A stretch of DNA of 64,000 nt from Pseudoxanthomonas winnipegensis (GTDB lineage Bacteria > Pseudomonadota > Gammaproteobacteria > Xanthomonadales > Xanthomonadaceae), in contig NZ_SHMH01000007.1 in assembly GCF_004283755.1 (NCBI RefSeq), positions 62,001 through 126,000 on the forward strand, in the 5' to 3' direction. Within the stretch, counting starts at the first letter, position 1. Every line of letters starts with the position of its first letter. A model generated the notes under the pieces. That model was not told the DNA's origin. It worked only from the letters and a program-made list of their open reading frames with translations, and did no database searches. Positions 58,123-64,000 of the stretch are shown here, in pieces. Position numbers and translations under genes: made by a program.

Positions 58123-60219
58123 GTGAACGCACCGAAACTGATCGCCCTGTCCCTGGCCGTCGCCACGGCCCTGTCCGCCTGCAAGCAGGACAAGCCCGCC
58201 GAGCCGGCCGCCTCCGCGCCGCCGCCGGCCACGGCCGCCGCCGCGCCGGCCACTCCGTCCTTCGACGTGTCCGAGCTGGACAAGAACATCGACGCCTGCA
58301 ACGACTTCAACGGCTTCGTCAACGCCAAGTGGGTCAAGGCCAACCCGATCCCCGACGATCGCACCAGCTGGGGCGCGTTCAACGCGCTGGCCGAGACCAG
58401 CCTCAACACCCAGCACGAGCTGGTCGAGGCCGCGGCCAAGAACACCAGCGCGGCCAGCGACAGCGTCGAGCACAAGATCGGCGCGCTGTACGCGGCGGGC
58501 ATGGACGAGGCCACCATCGACAAGCTGGGCTATACCCCGATCCAGCCGACCCTGGACGCCATCGCCGGGCTGAAGACCAACCAGGACGTGGCCAAGTACA
58601 TCGTCGAGCGCTACGCGCAGGGCGACGGCCAGGTGTTCGAGTTCGGCGCCGGCGCCGACTTCCAGCACGCCGACAAGCAGATCGCCTACGCCAACGAGGG
58701 CGGCCTGGGCCTGCCGACCAAGGACTACTACACCGATCCCAAGTACGCCGATATCCGCGAGGCCTACCAGGCCTATATCGCCAAGTCCTTCGAGCTGACC
58801 GGCACGCCGGCCGATGCGGCCAAGGCGCAGGCCCAGCAGGTCTTCGACCTGGAGAAGTCGCTGGCCGCCGCCACGCTCTCGCCGGTGGATGCACGCGACC
58901 CGAAGAACCAGTACCACTTCGTCACCGTGGCGCAGGCCGACAAGGTCACCCCGCACTTCTCCTGGGAGAACTTCTTCAACGCCCAGGGCGTGAGCATCGA
59001 CCAGGGCTTCTCGCTGTCCCAGCCCAAGTTCTTCGCCCAGTTCGACAAGCTGCTGGTCAGCGCGCCGACCGCGCAGTGGCAGGCCTACCTGCGCTTCCAC
59101 GCCATCGATGGCGCCTCCAACGCGCTGAGCAAGCCGTTCGCCGACGCCAGCTTCGACTTCTGGGGCAAGACATTGTCCGGCCAGCCGCAGCAGAAGCCGC
59201 GCTGGAAGCGCGTGCTGGGCTCGGTCAACCACGCCATGGGCGAGGGCCTGGGCCAGCTGTACGTGGCCAAGGTGTTCACCCCGGAAGCCAAGGCCCGCGC
59301 CACCGAGCTGGTGGACAACGTGCGCAACGCGCTCAAGGCGCGCATCGAGAACCTGGACTGGATGAGCGCCGAGACCAAGGCCAAGGCGATCGCCAAGTGG
59401 GATACCTTCCTGCCCAAGATCGGCTACCCCGACACCTGGCGCGACTGGGCCGGGCTGCAGATCAAGGGTGGTGACTACTACGGCGACCTGCAGGCCGCGC
59501 AGAAGTTCAACTACCAGTACGACATCGCCAAGATCGGCAAGCCGACCGACCGCAAGGAATGGGGCATGACCCCGCAGACGGTCAACGCGTACTACAACCC
59601 GACCGACAACACGATCAACTTCCCGGCCGCGATCCTGCAGCCGCCGTTCTTCGACGCCAAGGCCGACGACGCGCTCAACTACGGCGGCATCGGTGCGGTC
59701 ATCGGCCACGAGGCCAGCCACGGCTTCGACGACGAAGGCAGCCAGTTCGACGGCGCCGGCAACAACGTCAACTGGTGGACCAAGGAAGACCGCAGCAAAT
59801 TCGAGGAGCGCACCAAGAAGCTGGTGGACCAGTTCAACGCCTACTCCCCGATCGAAGGCAAGCCGGACCTGCACGTCAACGGCCAGCTGACCCTGGGCGA
59901 GAACATCGCCGACCTGGGCGGCGTGAACGTGGCCTACGACGCGCTGCAGACCGCGCTGAAGCAGCACCCGGAAGAGGCCGGCAAGCAGATCGACGGCTAC
60001 ACCCCGGACCAGCGCTTCTTCCTCAACTGGGCCCGCGTGTGGCGCGGCGCGGTGCGCGAGAAGCAGGCGATCGTCTACCTCAACGCCGATCCGCACGCGC
60101 CGATGTCCCTGCGCGCCATCGCCGCCCCGTCCAACATGCCGGCCTTCGCCAGCGCCTTCCAGTGCAAGGCCGGCGATGCGATGGTCCGCCCGGACGACAA
60201 GCGCGTGGTGATCTGGTAA
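58123..60219 (+). CDS. M13 family metallopeptidase lipoprotein (paralogue 2)
   Basis: A 698-residue neprilysin-like peptidase, clearly paralogous to the preceding gene over the whole length. Lipobox LSAC with Cys 20 when started at the GTG 58123; an ATG at 58072 would add 17 residues before the signal. Active site: NAYYNP, HEASH (H529, E530, H533) and ENIADLGG with E593; C-terminus VVIW. Catalytically intact. It lies 102 bases after paralogue 1 and probably shares its transcript. Confidence 0.95.
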   Translation: MNAPKLIALSLAVATALSACKQDKPAEPAASAPPPATAAAAPATPSFDVSELDKNIDACNDFNGFVNAKWVKANPIPDDRTSWGAFNALAETSLNTQHELVEAAAKNTSAASDSVEHKIGALYAAGMDEATIDKLGYTPIQPTLDAIAGLKTNQDVAKYIVERYAQGDGQVFEFGAGADFQHADKQIAYANEGGLGLPTKDYYTDPKYADIREAYQAYIAKSFELTGTPADAAKAQAQQVFDLEKSLAAATLSPVDARDPKNQYHFVTVAQADKVTPHFSWENFFNAQGVSIDQGFSLSQPKFFAQFDKLLVSAPTAQWQAYLRFHAIDGASNALSKPFADASFDFWGKTLSGQPQQKPRWKRVLGSVNHAMGEGLGQLYVAKVFTPEAKARATELVDNVRNALKARIENLDWMSAETKAKAIAKWDTFLPKIGYPDTWRDWAGLQIKGGDYYGDLQAAQKFNYQYDIAKIGKPTDRKEWGMTPQTVNAYYNPTDNTINFPAAILQPPFFDAKADDALNYGGIGAVIGHEASHGFDDEGSQFDGAGNNVNWWTKEDRSKFEERTKKLVDQFNAYSPIEGKPDLHVNGQLTLGENIADLGGVNVAYDALQTALKQHPEEAGKQIDGYTPDQRFFLNWARVWRGAVREKQAIVYLNADPHAPMSLRAIAAPSNMPAFASAFQCKAGDAMVRPDDKRVVIW

Positions 60220-60247
60220 GCCTGCGTCACCGCTTCAACGCTGCACC

Positions 60248-60280
60248 GAAGGCCCGGCTCGTCCGGGCCTTCGCTTTGTT
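60248..60280 (+). terminator. Terminator after M13 paralogue 2
   Basis: GAAGGCCCGG / CCGGGCCTTC, a 10-bp perfect stem with a 5-base loop, followed by GCTTTGTT. The T-run is interrupted by one G. Confidence 0.85.
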
Positions 60281-60317
60281 GGGCCCGCGCTTCTCCAAGC
60301 GCCCCAGCCGGGACGCA

Positions 60318-60950
60318 TCACCGTGCTTCTTCGAGGCTCCTGTGCCACTGGAAGATGCGGCCGGCGCGGAACAGGTCCGCCACGATGAAATGGTCGCCCT
60401 CCACCAGCATCAGATGGCTGTCGCCGCCCTGGGCGAGCACCGCTTCATGCATCCGCCGCACCTGCGCGGCAGGTGTCTTGGGATCCGCGAGCCCGTGACA
60501 GAACAGGAGCGGCCGGTGGGTCAGGCGAGCGACCAGCTCGGTGACCTCCGGCCCGGCAATGCTGGCGACGCTGCGGACGCGCTCGGGGTGGGCTGCGGCG
60601 AAGGCCAGCGCCCCACGCCCGCCGCGGCTGTATCCCACCACGTCATACCCTTGCGATGGCCGGCCGTGCGCGGCCTCCAGGTCTTCCAGGAATCGGCACA
60701 GCACAGCGAGCTCCCACTGCGTACCCAGATGGCAACTCGGGACCACGACGCGGGCATCGATCTCGAGCCCATCGCGCAGCAGGCTCGGCAGATCGGGATG
60801 CTCGAACAGCCCGGCCAGCCCGCTGCCGAAGCCGCCGGCCCCGTGCAGATAGAGCAGCGTCCGCGTGGGCGTCGGTCCGGACGACGGCACCCAGACCAGG
60901 GCCTGCATCGCGGACGTGCTGGAGGTGAAGACCGACTGCCGCATGAACAT
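60318..60950 (-). CDS. Alpha/beta hydrolase
   Basis: A 210-residue hydrolase of the dienelactone-hydrolase/phospholipase type. LLYLHGAGGFGSG forms the oxyanion-hole loop, the nucleophile elbow is GYSRGG, and the acid and His are probably in CHGLADPKTP and EGDHF. There is no signal peptide; the substrate is unknown. Starts: ATG at 60950 (used, AGGCGAGC upstream) or 60944. It is the only leftward gene between the M13 paralogues and looks inserted there. Confidence 0.78.
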   Translation of the reverse strand: MFMRQSVFTSSTSAMQALVWVPSSGPTPTRTLLYLHGAGGFGSGLAGLFEHPDLPSLLRDGLEIDARVVVPSCHLGTQWELAVLCRFLEDLEAAHGRPSQGYDVVGYSRGGRGALAFAAAHPERVRSVASIAGPEVTELVARLTHRPLLFCHGLADPKTPAAQVRRMHEAVLAQGGDSHLMLVEGDHFIVADLFRAGRIFQWHRSLEEAR

Positions 60951-61112
60951 GCTCGCCTGACGCTGCCGACAGATTATCCGAGCTCCATGCCGGTGGGATC
61001 GGGTCGCCGAGCGCTGAAATGGAGGGCTCCATGAACCCAACCGCATCTTTCACCGTAGCGCCGGGCGGCGCATTGCTAGAATCCGCGCCTTCGACCACCT
61101 AGAAGTCTCAAG

Positions 61113-63140
61113 ATGACGCCTTTGCGCCACGCCCGTACGCCCTCCCTGCTCGCCCTGGCCCTGCTCGTCGCGCTGGGCAGCGGCGATGCCTTCGCCCAGA
61201 AGAAGTCGAAGAAGGCTCCCGCCAAGAAGGCACCGGCGGTCAGCGCCGAGTGCACCGATTTCTACGCCGCCGCCAACGCCGACTGGCTCAAGGCCAACCC
61301 GCTGCCGGCCGGCGTGGGCGCCATCTCCGCGCTGGGCAACATGCGCGACTACAGCCTGCAGCAGCAGAAGGCGCTGCTGGACGGCGCCATGCAGTCCCCG
61401 CAGGGCAACGTGCAGAAGCTGCTGGGCGACTTCTGGGCCAGCGGCCTGGACGAGGCGGCCGTCGAGGCCGACGGCGCCAAGCCGATCGCGCCGCTGCTGG
61501 ACCGCATCAACGGCATCAAGAAGAACAAGGACGTGCCGGCCGCCATCGCGGCCCTGCACCAGGTCGGCATCCCGGTGGCGTTCAACTTCAGCCCGGACGT
61601 GGATCTGAAGGCACTGGACCGCCACATCGGCTACTTCATGCAGGGCGGCCTGGGCCTGCCCGACCCGGCCTACTACACCCGCGGCGACGCGCCCACGCGC
61701 GAGCTGCTGGGCCGCTACCGCGCCTACGTCAAGCAGATCCTGGCCCTGACCGGCACCCCGGCCGACCAGCTCGACGCGCAGTCCGCCCAGGTCATCGACC
61801 TGGAGACCCGCCTGGCCACCGCCTCGCGTCCGCTGGAGCAGCTGGCCAACCCGTTCAACAACTACGCGCCGGTCCCGGTCGCCGACCTGAAGAAGCAGTA
61901 CAAGGCGCTGCAGCTGGCCGACTTCCTGCAGGCCCAGGGCGTGAAGGACGACACCGTCTCGCTGGCCGACCCCAACCTGTTCGCGCAGCTGGACACGCTG
62001 GTCAAGAGCCTGCCGCCGGAGCAGTGGAAGGCCTACCTGCGCTGGCGCGTGGGCGATGCCATGGCGCCGTACCTGGCCAAGTCCTGGCGCGATGCGTCCT
62101 ACAACTTCCGCGGCCGCGTGCTGGAAGGAAAGACCCAGCCCGACGAGCGCTGGGTGTCGGTCCTGGAGGCGATCAACACCGCCGCCGGCCCGATGCTGGG
62201 CCGCGAATACACCGCGCGCTACCTGCCGCAGACCACCCGCGAGCAGGCCGATGCCATCGCCAAGGGCGCGCGCGACGCGCTGGATCGCGCCCTGGACCGC
62301 AACGCCTGGATGAGCCCGCAGGCCAAGACCGAGGCCAAGGCCAAGCTGGCCAAGCTGGATATCGAGATCGGCGCGCCCAAGCGCGATCTGGACTACACCG
62401 TGCAGCCGATGGGCCGCGGCAGCTTCGGCGGCAACATGCTCATCGCCAGCACCTGGCGCCACCGCGAGGAGATGAAGCGCATCGGTCGCGGCAACGCCGA
62501 GCGCCGCTGGAACGTGCTGCCGCAGCAGCCGGCGCTGGCCTACGACCTGGCTCAGAACCGCCTGATCGTCACCGCCGCGGTGCTGCAGCCGCCGGTGTTC
62601 GACGCCAAGCGCGATGTGTCGGCGCTGTACGGCGCGTTCGGTTCGCTGGTCGGGCACGAGATGACCCGCGGCTTCGACGCCAAGGGCCGCATGATCGACG
62701 CCAGCGGCCAGCTGCGCGACTGGTGGACTCCGGCCGATGTGACCGCCTGGACTGCCCTGGGCGCGCGGGTGACCAGCCAGTACAACGGCTATGCCTACCC
62801 GGGCCTGACCGCCACCAAGGTCAACGGCACGCTGACCCGAGACGAAGACCTGGCCGACCTGTCCGGCGTGGAGCTGGCCTGGGACGCCTTCAGCGCCGCC
62901 CAGCCGGCCGCCAACCCGGGCGCCAAGCAGACCTTCTTCCGCAGCTGGTCGCAGCTGTGGGCCCAGCAGGTCGCCCCGCAGGAAGCCACGCTGCGCCAGG
63001 CCAGCGACACCCATGCCCCCGGCCCCGTGCGCAGCGATGCCACGCTGCAGAACCAGCCGGAGTTCGGTGCGACCTTCGAGTGCAAGGCGGGCAATCCGAT
63101 GGTGCGCCCGGCGGCCGAGCAGATCGGCATCTGGCGCTGA
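61113..63140 (+). CDS. M13 family protein with altered zinc site, predicted pseudopeptidase (paralogue 3)
   Basis: A 675-residue exported M13 paralogue. It has a type I signal peptide (about 1-28, SGDAFAQ) instead of a lipobox, then a lysine-rich KKSKKAPAKKAP stretch. The helical N-domain is conserved. The zinc motif is HEMTR (H515, E516, R519), so the second His ligand is lost by CAC to CGC. The ENIADLGG block reads EDLADLSG (E578 kept), and the NAYYNP substrate motif is not recognisable. It ends in IGIWR, one residue past the usual final Trp. Full length and in frame, so not a pseudogene; a non-catalytic role is inferred. Confidence 0.9.
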   Translation: MTPLRHARTPSLLALALLVALGSGDAFAQKKSKKAPAKKAPAVSAECTDFYAAANADWLKANPLPAGVGAISALGNMRDYSLQQQKALLDGAMQSPQGNVQKLLGDFWASGLDEAAVEADGAKPIAPLLDRINGIKKNKDVPAAIAALHQVGIPVAFNFSPDVDLKALDRHIGYFMQGGLGLPDPAYYTRGDAPTRELLGRYRAYVKQILALTGTPADQLDAQSAQVIDLETRLATASRPLEQLANPFNNYAPVPVADLKKQYKALQLADFLQAQGVKDDTVSLADPNLFAQLDTLVKSLPPEQWKAYLRWRVGDAMAPYLAKSWRDASYNFRGRVLEGKTQPDERWVSVLEAINTAAGPMLGREYTARYLPQTTREQADAIAKGARDALDRALDRNAWMSPQAKTEAKAKLAKLDIEIGAPKRDLDYTVQPMGRGSFGGNMLIASTWRHREEMKRIGRGNAERRWNVLPQQPALAYDLAQNRLIVTAAVLQPPVFDAKRDVSALYGAFGSLVGHEMTRGFDAKGRMIDASGQLRDWWTPADVTAWTALGARVTSQYNGYAYPGLTATKVNGTLTRDEDLADLSGVELAWDAFSAAQPAANPGAKQTFFRSWSQLWAQQVAPQEATLRQASDTHAPGPVRSDATLQNQPEFGATFECKAGNPMVRPAAEQIGIWR

Positions 63141-63163
63141 GCGGCTTCGCTTCCTGAGCAATG

Positions 63164-63191
63164 AAAAACGCGGCCCTCGGGCCGCGTTTTT
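63164..63191. terminator. Bidirectional terminator between M13 paralogue 3 and the rhomboid gene
   Basis: AAAAACGCGGCC pairs with GGCCGCGTTTTT around a CTCG loop, with A and T runs on both sides. It serves both convergent genes. Confidence 0.92.
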
Positions 63192-63212
63192 CTTTTGCAT
63201 CTACGCCTGGCG

Positions 63213-63878
63213 CTATCGCACCACGCGGAAGCGCGAGTTGCCGCCGCGCCCACCGCCGCGCTTGAACGGCGGCTGCCCGCGCCAGTAGCGGATCAGCAGC
63301 CAGCCGAACAGCATGCCGCCCAGGTGCACGAAATGCGCCACGCCCGGCTGGCGCCCGGTGTAGGCGAAGAACAGCTCCGCGGCACCGTAGATGATCACCA
63401 GCGTGCGCGCCTTGATCTCCATCGGGATGGGAAACACGATCATGCGCTGGTTGGGGAACAGCATCCCGTAGCCCAGCAGCAGCGCGAAGACCGCGCCCGA
63501 TGCGCCCAGCACCGGCACCGGCGGCTGGCCCTGCATCAGCAGCAGCGTGCCGACGATCACCTGCAGCACGTTGGCGCCGACCAGGCTGACCAGGTAGTAG
63601 GTGTAGAAGCGCTTCTGCCCCCACACCATCTCCAGCGCCGAGCCGAACATCCACAGCGCCAGCATGTTGAAGAACAGATGCGGCAGCCCGGCATGCATGA
63701 AGCCGGCGGTGACCAGCTGCCAGGGCATGAAGCCGGCCCCGTCGTAGAACTGGCCCGCCCCGATCGGCCACAGCAGCAGCCGCGCGGTGAGCGCATCGGG
63801 CATCACCATCTGCAGCAGGAACATCGCCACATTGGCGATCAGAAGCGCCTGGGTCGCAGGCTGCAGTCGCGGAAACAT
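63213..63878 (-). CDS. Rhomboid family intramembrane serine protease
   Basis: A 221-residue protein with six transmembrane helices. Rhomboid landmarks are present: FMHAGLPHLFFNMLALWMFG (the HxxxN loop region), WGQKRFYTYYLVS, the catalytic Ser in LGASGAVFALLLGYGM, and the catalytic His in VAHFVHLGGMLFG. It should cleave membrane proteins near the periplasmic face; the substrate is unknown. The C-terminus is short, basic and Gly-rich. The ATG at 63878 starts the conserved region; the frame is open upstream toward the window edge without similarity. Confidence 0.9.
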   Translation of the reverse strand: MFPRLQPATQALLIANVAMFLLQMVMPDALTARLLLWPIGAGQFYDGAGFMPWQLVTAGFMHAGLPHLFFNMLALWMFGSALEMVWGQKRFYTYYLVSLVGANVLQVIVGTLLLMQGQPPVPVLGASGAVFALLLGYGMLFPNQRMIVFPIPMEIKARTLVIIYGAAELFFAYTGRQPGVAHFVHLGGMLFGWLLIRYWRGQPPFKRGGGRGGNSRFRVVR

Positions 63879-64000
63879 CGAAGGCCTCGAAGCGGGAGTG
63901 GGAAGCGGGACGCATGATACGCGCGGCCGGCTGAGCGCTCGCGCAAGCCTGTGGGGTGCCAGGGCCGGGCCGGACCGTCGTTTGGGCATGCGTCGCGCCG

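Noticed and set aside
61077-61082. TAGAAT as a promoter for M13 paralogue 3
   Set aside because: No -35 at suitable spacing, and the start codon is 30 bases away, so it does not fit the leaderless pattern either.
61113-63140. M13 paralogue 3 as a pseudogene or sequencing error
   Set aside because: The frame is intact over full length and several motifs differ in a coherent way.

Overview
The window is high-GC, gene-dense chromosomal DNA from a gammaproteobacterium. It is most consistent with the Xanthomonadaceae/Lysobacteraceae (Xanthomonas, Stenotrophomonas, Pseudoxanthomonas and relatives). The evidence is the local gene orders (map-glnD-dapD; leuS-lptE-holA-nadD-rsfS-rlmH; maf-rng-yhdP-tldD), GTAG-tipped palindromic repeats like those of Stenotrophomonas, an Oar-like TonB receptor, tandem M13 peptidases, and start codons placed directly behind -10-like hexamers. 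I see no tRNA, rRNA, CRISPR array, IS element or prophage.

Layout. 1-7035 (leftward): diaminopimelate/lysine genes dapE and dapD, the PII uridylyltransferase glnD and methionine aminopeptidase map, with a secreted GH43 glycosidase, an unknown protein and an ArsC/Spx-like protein between dapD and dapE. 7036-12047 (rightward): a four-gene Csu-type (spore-coat-U) chaperone-usher pilus cluster placed between map and rpsB, genes that are neighbours in E. coli. The usher carries an in-frame run of 14 C. 12048-14342: a control region with a sigma54-like promoter, a 23-residue ORF and a strong sigma70 promoter, then rpsB-tsf. 14343-19639: radA (leftward), then an ankyrin-repeat protein, tilS, xseB and ispA (rightward). 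19664-25247 (leftward): a DUF333 lipoprotein, a DUF4870 membrane protein, a FecR/OmpA/CHASE2-HD-GYP signalling operon and pmbA. 25319-33739: darP (rightward) and the leftward tldD-yhdP-rng-maf block. 33876-38834 (rightward): a SIMPL protein, then an Oar-like TonB-dependent receptor with its own TonB. 38915-45781 (leftward): rlmH-rsfS-nadD-holA-lptE-leuS and a DUF998 membrane protein. 45938-51040 (rightward): cnoX, a DUF4442 protein, a DUF502 protein, yhhQ and two L,D-transpeptidases. 51087-54012 (leftward): a cupin, a DUF2214 protein and a PYROXD2/phytoene-desaturase-like oxidoreductase. 54136-63878: a CHASE2 protein with a degenerate GGDEF domain, three M13 peptidase paralogues (the third lacking a zinc-binding His), a leftward alpha/beta hydrolase, and a rhomboid protease.

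The housekeeping blocks are ordinary. The most interesting signals are these: (i) the C14 tract in the pilus usher, a likely phase-variation switch; (ii) two intergenic elements with four GGGAxxx heptads inverted at each end, one of which seems to have replaced the normal start of nadD; (iii) three copies of a paired GTAG REP element, one supplying a gene's stop codon; (iv) a predicted M13 pseudopeptidase; (v) a FecR-OmpA-CHASE2-HD-GYP operon and a second CHASE2 protein whose output domain looks dead; and (vi) a sigma54-type promoter ahead of a tiny hydrophobic peptide upstream of rpsB.
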